Of a stretch of 64,000 nt of DNA, positions 54,945 to 64,000 are shown piece after piece. The notes beneath the pieces were generated by a model. It worked only from the letters and a program-made list of their open reading frames with translations. It did not search any database and was not told where the DNA came from. A program made the translations under genes and the position numbers. Numbering within the stretch: the first letter of the stretch is position 1; the number at the start of each line of letters is the position of its first letter. Source of the stretch: Dugong dugon (Eukaryota > Chordata > Mammalia > Sirenia > Dugongidae); NCBI GenBank assembly GCA_030035585.1, contig CM057476.1:21560501-21624500 (forward strand). Direction: 5' to 3'.

Positions 54945-56035
54945 TTCTGGGCTAGAAGCTGGGAACACGAATGTGAATAAGATAGGTTACTTGTGAGCCC
55001 ACAGAAGATGAGGCAATTAATTCCACTTGGGTTCAGTCAAGGAAGTCTTCATGGTGGAGGTGACCTTGGAACTCACCTTGAAGGATGAACAAGAATCCAT
55101 CACGTGGAGAAAAGCGGACAGTGAAAACTGCTTTCCATGACCCTGTGCAAGTGATTTTCTCTTTGCAAGTTGTTAAAATGTTGACTCCTGGGTCCTAATT
55201 CCAGAAATACTACAGCCAGGAATTTGTATTTAGCCAGCATCATACAGGGAGCTGGATTTGAGAACAGTGTTCAGTGGCTTTCATGCCACTTGTCTAATGC
55301 TCACTGAGATATGAATGTCTGACAAGTCCTATTCTGGTTGAAAACATTCACTGAGGGAGGGTCTATTGTGTACCAGAGGCTACAAGGTGGAAGGACCCAG
55401 TAACTGCCTCTTGAAGCCTCCAGTATCCCTCTTCTTCCATGAGGAAATGGAGACTTGGAGGGGATGAATGACTCCTCCAAGTTCACACAGTTCAGAAGAG
55501 GTTCATCCGGACACTGAATTCAGGCTAAGGACTCTTGGTTCAGTGCTCTTGCCTCCTCCACCAGCCACTCTCAGGGTACTGTTCCCTCGAGGGCATCCCT
55601 GTGTCCTTGGAGCCTGTGTCCACTGATTTGAAAATCAGCTCTGACTCACACCAGGGGGCGCCACACAAAGCCAAGCAGGCCAGTCGCCAAAGGCTGGGGA
55701 GGAAAATGTGAACAGAGCCCATTTTCTAGACTAAGGCTAGGGATGTGCAAGTGCCCCAAATGCTGGTTGTTTTTGTTCAAACTTGATGCACACAGAGACG
55801 AAAGGAAAAAAAAAATCCCACAAATATGACTAGACCACAGGAAATATGTTGACAACTGTTAGAGGTGTGGACAGGAGCTCTTGCAGGAATAGGCTGGTAT
55901 GAGGCAGGCGCCAGGGCCAACAGTGGCCTGGTTGCTAGGATCATGACTAAGCGCCTTTCTTTCCTGAAGTCTGATCCCCTTCCCTTGTGAGACTGGGTGT
56001 CTTTGCGGCTGGGACCTCACCAGATCTGGAGCTGG
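54945..56035. other. Non-coding; MIR and hAT traces
   Basis: 54945-55120 has MIR-like pieces. About 55180-55265 resembles a hAT-type fragment ('gagctggatttgagaacagt'). About 55350-55560 is MIR-like and reversed ('gttcacacagttcagaagag'). The remainder to 56.03 kb looks unique. Confidence 0.45.
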
Positions 56036-56039
56036 AGCT

Positions 56040-56835
56040 GTATAGTGGGTATGCGTGTAATTATGTAAGCATGTAAATGTGTAATTGTGTCAGTGGGTAA
56101 GTGTGTAAGTGTGTGAGGGGGTAAGTGTGAAAGTGACTAAGTAGGTTAAAAAAGTAAGCATATAACAGGGTGTTATGAACGGAATTGTTTTTCCCAAAAA
56201 GTTATGCTGAAATCCTAACCCCCAGGTACCTGTGAATGTGACCGTGTTTGGAAATAGGATCTTTGAAGATGTTATCAGTTAACATGAGGTCATATTGGAG
56301 TAGGGTGGGTCTTAATTCAACATGACCAGTGTCCTTATAAAAGAGAGGAGACACAAATGGACACACGGAAGGAAGAATGACATGTGATGCTGCAGCCGTA
56401 AGCCAAGGAACATCTGGGGCTACAAGAAACTGAGAGAGACAAGAAAGCCTCTTCCCCTAGAGCCTTCAGAGAGAGCATGGCCCTGCCAACACCCTAAATT
56501 CAGACTGCTAGCCTCCAGAACTAAGAGACTCTAAATTTCTGTTCTTAGAAGCCATCCAGTTTACAGTACTTGGTTTTGGCTGCCCTAGGAAACTAATATA
56601 GAGAATAAACAGATAAGCAAGTAAGTGTGTAACTGTGTTAGCATGTGAGAGTATAATCATGTAAACAGGTGTGCATGTACGGAGGTAAGCATGTAGCATG
56701 TAAGCATGTAAGAGGTAAGTGTGTAAGCATATAATTGAGCAAGCAGGTCAGGGAGTAAGCATGAAATTATGTAGGCAGAAAGTATGTAAATAACTGTATA
56801 AGCAGGCAATTATGTAAGTGGGTCAGGTACAAGCA
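56040..56835 (+). repeat. GTAAGT/GTAAGC-rich degenerate array, split by an LTR
   Basis: 56045-56165 and 56605-56830 are built from irregular units of about 8-12 bases around 'gtaagtgt' and 'gtaagcat'. The word GTAAGT occurs six times (56097, 56105, 56121, 56621, 56715, 56814). The MLT1-like LTR at 56171-56600 separates the halves. Confidence 0.75.
56171..56600 (+). mobile_element. MLT1-like (MaLR) LTR
   Basis: 'tgttatgaacggaattgttt', 'aaatcctaacccccaggtac', 'gaggtcatattggagtaggg', 'gtgtccttataaaagagagg' and 'ctaggaaactaatata' give a full MLT1 order. No target duplication is visible. More diverged from the four LTRs at 22.3, 32.1, 38.8 and 53.0 kb. Confidence 0.85.
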
Positions 56836-57269
56836 TGTGGTTATCTAGCCTGTTGCTCTGGGTGAGACATGCAGCCTCCACACACTGCACTGATGTGTAC
56901 CAAGGCTGCTTTCTAGAATTTCAAACCTGACTGTCATTCTGGCCTGCAATATGGCATCGCAACAACATACATGGCCCATTCTAGGGTGTTCTCAACATAA
57001 AATGGCCTTAGATCATTGGGAGTTTATTTCTACTTATTACTCAGTCAGGTGGGGTGTATAAGGCTTTAGTGTGTCAGTGTTCTACAGAACCAGTTCCCCA
57101 AAGTGGCCCTGAGTGTCCACAAGGTGATTTTAGATGGTACAAAGACAAACATTTTTGTATTAACCATTGCATGAATGTGAGAGGAAGATTTAAGAATGGT
57201 CCCCAAACTCATGATTTCACGGTCATTATTTGTTACAATTAATTAAAGTTGGTAAGTAAACGTATCTGA

Positions 57270-57740
57270 CTTTATATATATATATATATATTATTTTATT
57301 GTACTTTAGATGAAGGTTTACAGAACAAATAGTTTCTCATTAAACAGTACACATATTGTCTTATGATAGTGGTTAACAACCCCCGACATGTCAACACTGT
57401 TCTTTCTCAAACTTGGGTCCCTTATTACCAGCTTTCCTGTCCCTTCCTGCCTTCTAGTCCTTGACCCTGGACTGTTGTGCCCCATTAGTCTCATTTTGTT
57501 TTATGGGGCTGTCTAATCTTTGGCTGAAGGGTGAACTTCGGGAGTGACTTCATTACTGAGCTAAAGGGGTGTCTGGGGGCCATACTCTTGGGGTTTCTCT
57601 AGTCTCTGTCAGACCAGTAAGTCTGGTGTTTTTTTGTGAGTTAGAATTTTGTTTTACATTTTTCTCCAGCTCTGTCCGGGACCCTCTGTTGTGATCCCAG
57701 TCAGAGCAGTCAGTGGTGGTATCCGGGCATCATCTCGTGT
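57270..57740 (-). mobile_element. L1 3' end, same subfamily as L1-B
   Basis: Reversed, 5'-truncated: 'actttagatgaaggtttaca', 'ttctagtccttgaccctgga' and 'gggggccatactcttggggt' match 26170-26800. It begins next to a (TA)n run (57277-57291). 56.84-57.27 kb before it is non-coding. Confidence 0.85.
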
Positions 57741-58089
57741 ATCAGAGTTTTTATAAAGTGAGTTGACCCCACTCCACAACTGGGACCCCTGAGGACAGAA
57801 TAATCCACCAGCAGCAGTGACAGAAGCAAAGTCCCTGACCATCCCAGCCTCCATTCCACAACCAGGGCACTGCTGAGTGGTACCATTTATCCATGGGGCA
57901 GCAGCAGCAAAGTCCTGTATCTCCTTGCCCACTGCTTAGTGGCATAGGGAGACCCACGCCCAGTGGCTCCAGAAGATCCCTAATGACAGTAGGTGACCCA
58001 GAAAAGCACTTTTTTCTTCCACATATGACGCCAACAAGGGTTGAGCAGGAACCTTAGTAGCACAGGGAGAACAAAGCAAATTAGAATGA

Positions 58090-59200
58090 CATGGCAAGGA
58101 CTCAGAAAACTAAGTTGTCATTGAACTAAAGCCTACAAAAGTAGACCAGAACCTACACCTAAACAATGTGACTTATTAAAATATAAGATTTATCAAGAGT
58201 CTTCTGATATAATAACCCAAATGTCCAGGATACAATTTAAAAAATCACCTATATACAAGAACTAGGAAAATTACAATTTGGATGAGAAAAGACAGTCAAC
58301 AGATGCCAATATTGAGGTGAATTAGATGTCTGAATTAGCTAACAAGGATTCTAAAGCAGCTATCATAAAAACGCTTTAACAAGAACTACAGATCCTCTTG
58401 AAACAAATGAAATAAATAGAAAATCTCAACAAAGAAATAGAAGTTATAAAAAAAGAACCAAACAGAAATTATAGAACTGAAAAATACAATGACCAAAAAC
58501 CAAAAAAATACACAAACAAAAAACTTGCTGGATCGATTCAAGAGTAGAGTGGAGATGACAAACGCAGAATTAGTGAACTTGAAGACAGATCAATAGAATT
58601 TACTCAGTTGGAACAACAGATTGAAAAAAAGACTGAGGGGAGTCAGGGGGGAAGAACAGAGACTCATGTATCTGTGGGGCAATAACTAAGGATCTAGCAT
58701 CTGTATCCAGAAGTTCCAGAAGTAGAGGAGAAAGAGTGTGGGACCGAAAATAAACTCCCCAAATCTGGTGAAAGACATACACATACAGATCCAAGAAGCT
58801 GAGCAAATGCCCCAATAGGATAAACTCAAAAGAATCCACACCAAGACACATCATAATTACATTTCCAAAAACCAAAGACAAAGAAAAGTCTTAGAAGCGG
58901 CCAGAGAGAAATGACACATTACCTATAAAGGAACATGGATTTGAATGACACTGGATTGCTCATTCTAAACCACAGAGACCAGAGGGAAGTGACACATATT
59001 TTTCAAGTGCTGAAAGAAAAGAACTGTTATCCCTAAATCTTATATCCAGTGAAATTATCCTTTAGGAATGAAGGAGAAATAAAGACACTCTCAGATGAAG
59101 GAAAACTACAAGAATTTGCTGCTAGCAGAGCTACCAGTTAATGAATGGTCAAAGGAAGACCTCTAATCATAAAGTAAATGGTATCAGAAAAAGGCTAGGG
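58090..59200 (+). pseudogene. Old L1 ORF1 remnant
   Basis: Nucleotide blocks in ORF1 order: 'cagtcaacagatgccaatat', 'gctaacaaggattctaaagc', 'atcttgaaacaaatg'-like, 'ggaacaacagattgaaaaaa', 'gtagaggagaaagagtgtgg', 'caagacacatcataattaca' and 'gagagaaatgacacattacc'. Many stops in all frames; no frame above 93 codons. The coiled-coil and RNA-binding parts are represented. Confidence 0.7.
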
Positions 59201-59466
59201 CCTTTAGAAAGGGAAGGAAAAAAAAGGAATGGATAAAAACAGAAGTAAACTATTCTTCACTTCATGTTCTTCTTTAATCATATTTTATGGTTAAAGTAAA
59301 AGTTTAAAACCATCTTATGTGGTACATAATGTGTGTAGAGAAAATACTTAAGTCAATTGTATTTAAAAAGTGGGAAGGTAAAGGGATCTAAATGAAAGTA
59401 AAATTTCTACACTTCACTCAAAGTGATAAAACACGGACACCAGTGATAAATTATGTATTTATGTGA

Positions 59467-59850
59467 TGTTATGGATTGAATTGAGTCCCCTCAAAATACG
59501 TGTTCAATTCCTGGCCCTTGTACTTGTGGATGTGGTCTTGTTTGGAAATAGAGTTCTTCTTTTGTTACGTTAATGATGTCACATCGGTGTAGGGTGGATC
59601 ATAAACCCTATGTCTGAGTTAGAAAAAGAGAATGGACAAAGAGACATACACACAGGGGAAGACAGATGCCATGTGAGGATTGTTTATAAGCCAAGGAACC
59701 AAGGAACACTCGGGGCTACTGACAAGAAAGGAATCGACATGGTCAAGACCCTGATTTGGACTTTTAGCCTCCAGAACTGTGAGAAATCTCTGTTGTTTAA
59801 AGCCACTCACTTGTGGTATTTGGGTTATAAAAGCACTAGGTGACTAAGAC
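59467..59850 (+). mobile_element. MaLR-like LTR in old L1
   Basis: Starts 'tgttatggattgaattgagt' and ends 'aagcactaggtgactaagac', with 'ggtcttgtttggaaatagag' inside. It is closer to MLT1 in its 5' part and to the four younger LTRs in its 3' end. The 59610-59843 frame is repeat sequence. Confidence 0.8.
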
Positions 59851-61244
59851 GTATGGTAATACCTAGAACAACCACTAATACACCTATACAAAACAATACA
59901 CTTAAAAACATTATAAATAAATAAAATTGGAACTCTAAAAATGCTTAAGTAACCCACATGAGGGGTAAGTAAAAAGACACAGGAATGAGAAACATAAGGA
60001 AAACAACAACAACAACCAAAAAACAAATAAAAAATGGCAGGCTTAAGCCCTAACATATCAATAGTACTTTAAATGTAAGTGGTCTAAATATACCAATTAA
60101 AAGATTGGTAAAATTGATTTAAAAAATTATGCTCCAACTATATACTGTCTACAGGAAACTCATTTCAAACACAAGGACATAGGTAGTTTGAAAGTAAATG
60201 GATGGAAAAAGACATATCATGCAAACATTAATATAAAAACAGGAATAGAATATTAATAGCAGACAAAGTAGGTTTCAGAATAAAGAAAATTACTAGGGTC
60301 AGAGAGGGATGTTACGTAAAGATAAAAGGATCAAACCACCAAAAAGATATAGCTGTCCTAACTGTGTGTGCATCAAACATCAAAGCTTCAAGACATATGA
60401 AGCAAAAATTAATAGAACTGAAAGGAGAAATACATAAATCCATAATAATAGTTGGAAAACTCAACACCTAATTCTCAGCAATTGATAAAACTATTAGGCA
60501 GAAAATCAGCAAAGATATAAAATAATTGAATGACATCATCCACCAAAAGGATTCAATTGACATTTATAGAACACTCCACCCAACAACAGCAGAATATATT
60601 CTTTTCAAGTGCCCACAGAACATTCATCAAGATAGACCATATCCTGAGTTACAAAATAAACCTTAACAAATTGGTAGGGGGGGATGGAAATCATACAGAA
60701 TATGTGCTCTGACCACAATGGAATCAAACTAGAAATCAGTGACGGAAAGACAACAGGAAAACATCCAAATATGTGGAAATTAAAGAACACACTTCTAAAT
60801 AATTCACAGATTAAAGAGAACTATCAAATGAAAATAAAAAAATGTATATAATTCAATGAAAATGAAAACACGAGACCTCAAAATATGTAGGATGCAGCTA
60901 AATAAGTGCTGAGAGGGAAATTTATAACATAAAATGTTTACATTAGGAAATAGCAAAGATTTCAATCAACAACCTAAATTCCTACCTCAAGTAACTAGAA
61001 AAAGAAGAGAAAAATGGACCCAAAGTAAGCAAAATGAAGGAAATAATAAAGAGCAGGAATCAATGAAATTGAAAACAGAAAAACAATGGAGAAAATTAAT
61101 TTTAAAAAAGCTATTTCTATGGAAATAAAATTGACAAACCTCTAGCAAGATTGACAAAGTAAAAAAGAGAGAAATCACCAATATCAGGAATGAAACGGGA
61201 TATCATAACAGATTATGCAGGCATTAAAAGGACAATAAGGGACT

Positions 61245-61635
61245 GTTGTTGTTGTTAGGTGCTGCCAAGTTGGTTCCGACTGTACAGCAGAATGAAACAC
61301 TGCCCAGTCCTGTGCCATCCTCACAATCTTTGTTGTGTTTGAGCCCATTGTTGTAGCCACTGTGTCATTTCGTGTGACTTCCAACCTGAGGGGCTCATCA
61401 TCCAGCACTATATCAGACTATGTTCCACTGCCATTCATAAGGTTTTCACTGGCCAATTTTTTTAGAAGTAGATCACCAGGTCTTTCTTTCTAGTCTCTCT
61501 TAGTCTGGAAGCTTTGCCAAAACCTGTCCACCATGGGTGATCTTGCTGGTATTTGAAATATCAGTGGCATAGCTTCCAGCATCGCAGCAACACACAAGCC
61601 ACCACAGTATGACAAACTGACAGACAAGTGGTGGA
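61245..61635 (-). mobile_element. Composite RTE-tailed SINE in old L1
   Basis: Reversed: 'ttgttgttaggtgctgccaa', 'aagtagatcaccaggtcttt', 'tggcatagcttccagcatcg' and 'aacacacaagccaccacagt'. Target duplication 'aataagggact' / 'aataacggact' (61234-61244 and 61636-61646). Confidence 0.9.
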
Positions 61636-61859
61636 AATAACGGACTACTGCAAACAATTTTACGTTATGACAATTTAGAAGAAATGGATAAATTCCTCAA
61701 AACCCACAAACTACCAAAACTCAGCCAAGGTGAAATAGATAATGTAAACAATCAAATAATTATTAAATAAATTGAATTTGTAATTTTACCAAGCATTCAA
61801 AGAAGAATTAATACCAATTTTACACAATCTCTTCCAGAATATAGAAGATGAGGGATTGG

Positions 61860-62100
61860 AACAGGTTGCGTAAGCTCAATTACCACTATTGCTTCCCACC
61901 ATTACTAGCCCCTGCCTTTCCTCATGATTTTTTTTGTTATTCTTTCTCTCTCCTCCTATTCCAGTAAGATTGACTGAAGTTTTTCCTTGGAGGGTGGCAG
62001 AACAAATTGATAACCCTCAAGGACTAGGATTAACTCATCTGCCACATGACAATAGTGACTAACAGTGCCAGATAACCTTCAAGGATTGCCAGTAGGAAGT
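61860..62100. other. Unassigned insert inside old L1 ORF2
   Basis: About 240 bases with no L1 character, pyrimidine-rich in the middle ('ttctttctctctcctcctat'). L1 sequence resumes at 'cactagcaatgagtaatt'. Origin not recognised. Confidence 0.4.
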
Positions 62101-63084
62101 ATTTCTATTCACTAGCAATGAGTAATTAAAAAAAAAAAAAAGAAGTTAGAAAAACAATTCCATTCACAATAGTCTCAAAAAGAATAAAATATGCAGGAAT
62201 AAATTTATCAAAAGAAGCACAAGACTTGTATACTGAAAATCACAAAACATTGCTGAGAGAAATTTAATAGTATCTAAATAAACGGAGAGATATTTATGTT
62301 CATGGACTCAATATTAAGATGACAATTATCTCCAAATTGATCTATAGATTTAATACAATAAAAATCCCAGCAAGATTTCTGTAGAAACTGTCAAGCTTAT
62401 CCTAAAATTCATATGGAAATGCAAGGACTTAAAATAGCCAAAACAACTATGAAAACAAAGAAAAAAGTTGGAGGGCACCCCACCTAAATTCAAAACTCTA
62501 TAAAGCTACAGTGTGATACCATAATAAGTATAGACACATAGATCAATAGAACAGAGTCAAGAGTCCAGAAATAAAGTCTTACATTTATGGTCAATTGATT
62601 TTCAACAAACGTGACAAGCAATTTGAGAAGGGTTGTCTTTTCAACAAATAGTGCTGGGACAATTGGATATGCATATGCAAAAGGATACATTTACATCCTT
62701 ACCTCAAACCAAACAGAAAAATCAACTCAAACTGGATCACAGACCTAAATGTAAGGGCTCTAACTATAAAACTTTTAGAAGAAAACTTATAGGAGAAAAT
62801 ATTTGCGGCCTTGGGGTAGGCAAAGACTTCTTAGTTATGACACAAAACTGTGATTCATAAAAGAAAAAAAAATTATAAATTGGACTTCAAAATTAAAAAA
62901 GTTTTTACTTTGCAAAAGATTCTTATAATAAGAAGAAAAGACAAATTATACATTAGGAGAAAATACTTTTAAACCACATATCTGATAAAGAATTTGTATC
63001 CAGAATATATATATACATGTACATATATATACACATATATAAACTTTTACAATTTCAATAACAAGATGATCAAATTGAAAAATG

Positions 63085-64000
63085 GGCTAGAATCCAGAAA
63101 TATATCATAAGAATTATACATAATGACCAAGTGGAATTTATTCCAGGAATGCAAGATTGGTTTAACACCTAAAAATCAATCAATATAACACATCATATCA
63201 ACAGAATGAAAAAAAAAAAAAAACACCAAACGACCATCTCAATAGCTGCAGTAAAAATATTTGACACAATTCAACACCCTTTCATGGTAAAAACACTTAA
63301 AAAACTAGCAATAGAAGGAAACTTTCTCAAACTGATAAAGGGCATCTGAAAAAAACCCACAACTAATATCATACCCCATCACCCATTGTCAATTTGTTAT
63401 ACTGTGGTGGTTTGCATGTTGCTGTGATGCTGGAATCTATGCCACTGGTATTTAAAATACCAGCAAAGTCACCCATGGTAGACAGGTTTCAGCAGAGCTT
63501 CCAGATTAAGACAGACTACTTTCAAAAACTAGCCAATGAAAACCTTATGGATTACAACAGAACACTTGGTTTGGATGGGTTATCAGGAGAGATCAATTGC
63601 TAGAGGAGGACATCATGGTTAGTGAAATAGAAGGACAACAAGGGCGAGGGAGATCCTTGGTAAGATGGTCTGGCACAATAGCTGCAATAGTGAACTTAAA
63701 ACTTACCAACAATTGTGAGAACGATGCAGGACTAGAAAACATTTTGTTCTGATGTACCTAAGGCTGCCATGAGTCAGAGTTGACTTGATGGTGCTATCTA
63801 TCTGACATCATACTTCAGTGATGAAAGACTGAATGCCTTTCCCCTAAGATCAGGAACAAGACAAGAATGCCTGCTCTTGTGATTTCCATTCAACATTGTA
63901 CTGAAGGTTCTAACGAGAACAATTAGCCAAGAAAAAGAGATAAAAGACATTCAGATTGGAAAAGAGAAGGTCAAACTATCTCTATTTGCAAATGACGTGA
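63085..64000 (+). pseudogene. Old L1 ORF2 RT-core fragment, displaced
   Basis: Contains 'gaccaagtggaatttattcc', 'aacacatcatatcaacagaa', 'tttgacacaattcaacaccc' (motif A region), 'ctaagatcaggaacaagaca' (motif B region), and ends at the window edge in 'ctatttgcaaatgacgtga', the catalytic motif reading FANDV in place of FADDM. Split by a composite SINE at 63374-63800. These parts belong between 61855 and 62100 in normal order. Confidence 0.8.
63374..63800 (+). mobile_element. Composite RTE-tailed SINE
   Basis: Forward: 'gtttgcatgttgctgtgatg', 'gacaggtttcagcagagctt', 'actagccaatgaaaacc', 'cattttgttctgatgtacct' and 'catgagtcagagttgacttg'. Short flanking duplication around 'atcatac' (about 63367 and 63806). 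It also carries an RTE-like block ('gagaggaggacatcatgg'-type) absent from the 16-kb copy. Confidence 0.8.

Larger units (their letters stand above)
57745..63084 (+). mobile_element. Old L1 (L1M type), interrupted
   Basis: Plus-strand L1: ORF1 part about 58090-59200, inter-ORF 59200-60050, ORF2 from about 60050. Interrupted by a MaLR-like LTR (59467-59850), a composite SINE (61245-61635) and an unassigned insert (about 61860-62100). The unique-looking 57745-58080 may be its leader. Ends in ORF2 sequence without a 3'UTR. Confidence 0.8.
60050..63084 (+). pseudogene. Old L1 ORF2 remnant (first part, with gap)
   Basis: Endonuclease region at about 60050-60480 ('ctgtctacaggaaactcatt', 'gcatcaaacatcaaagcttc'). 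The linker is at 60480-61230, the RT start at 61645-61855 ('cccacaaactaccaaaactc'), then a jump to the post-RT part at 62100-63084 ('caatagtctcaaaaagaata', 'gaatgcaaggac'-like, 'tcaataacaagatgatcaaa'). The RT core missing between 61855 and 62100 is instead found at 63085-64000. No frame exceeds about 75 codons. Confidence 0.7.

Overview
This is mammalian nuclear DNA, and the repeats point to an afrotherian, most likely an elephant. The diagnostic signals are many copies of a tRNA-derived SINE with the AfroSINE layout (internal 'ggcagttcgaatcc'-like B box, 'ctatgagtcggaat'-like 3' part, 'gggtttggttt' end), copies of a BovB/RTE-clade LINE with an (AAC)n tail, and a composite SINE whose head resembles tRNA-Gly and whose tail matches that RTE. 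No host protein-coding exon, rRNA, functional tRNA or CRISPR array could be recognised. The open reading frames that can be identified all belong to transposable elements, and all are broken or partial. Species, and every family name below, come from pattern recognition without a database search.

Layout. 1-1.6 kb: degenerate RTE LINE, cut by the window edge. 1.6-24.4 kb: a gene-poor stretch of ancient repeats (MIR, L2, old LTRs, an old L1 ORF1 remnant at 9.8-10.8 kb) with scattered younger SINEs. It includes a mostly repeat-free block at 15.2-15.9 kb that could be regulatory, and a MaLR-like LTR at 22.3-22.9 kb carrying two SINE insertions with clean target duplications. 24.4-36.8 kb: one full-length L1 on the minus strand (called L1-A), bounded by a target-site duplication at 24422-24431 / 36805-36814. 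Its ORF2 is interrupted by a MaLR-like solo LTR (32135-32632) and by a second minus-strand element (L1-B, 26147-30415), which has its own 14-bp target duplication. L1-B carries a 5'UTR, ORF1 and 3'UTR but no ORF2, which is the structure of a half-L1. 36.8-38.5 kb: an older L1 3' end with an RTE fragment (longest RTE frame here, 220 codons) and an AfroSINE inside it. 38.8-45.9 kb: another MaLR-like LTR, AfroSINEs, microsatellites, MIRs and a third RTE copy.

46.0-54.1 kb: an ERV-L-like (class III) provirus with two LTRs, a 5-bp target duplication, a primer-binding site resembling that for tRNA-Leu, and decayed gag, protease, reverse transcriptase, RNase H and integrase regions without a recognisable env. 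It has been hit by an MLT2-like LTR in gag, two AfroSINEs in pol and a MaLR-like LTR in its 3' LTR. 54.1-57.3 kb: MER5A-like hAT remnant, AfroSINE, MIR, and a GTAAGT-rich degenerate tandem array split by an MLT1-like LTR. 57.3-64 kb: an L1 3' fragment on the minus strand, then an old plus-strand L1 whose ORF2 parts are in scrambled order and which carries another MaLR-like LTR and two composite SINEs.

The genes do not form a pathway. The RTE LINE shares its 3' end with the SINEs and is the likely source of their mobilisation machinery, and L1-B would depend on an ORF2 supplied by other L1s. The nesting order gives a relative history: old L1M first, then L1-A, then L1-B and a MaLR-like LTR; separately ERV-L, then a MaLR-like LTR and SINEs.
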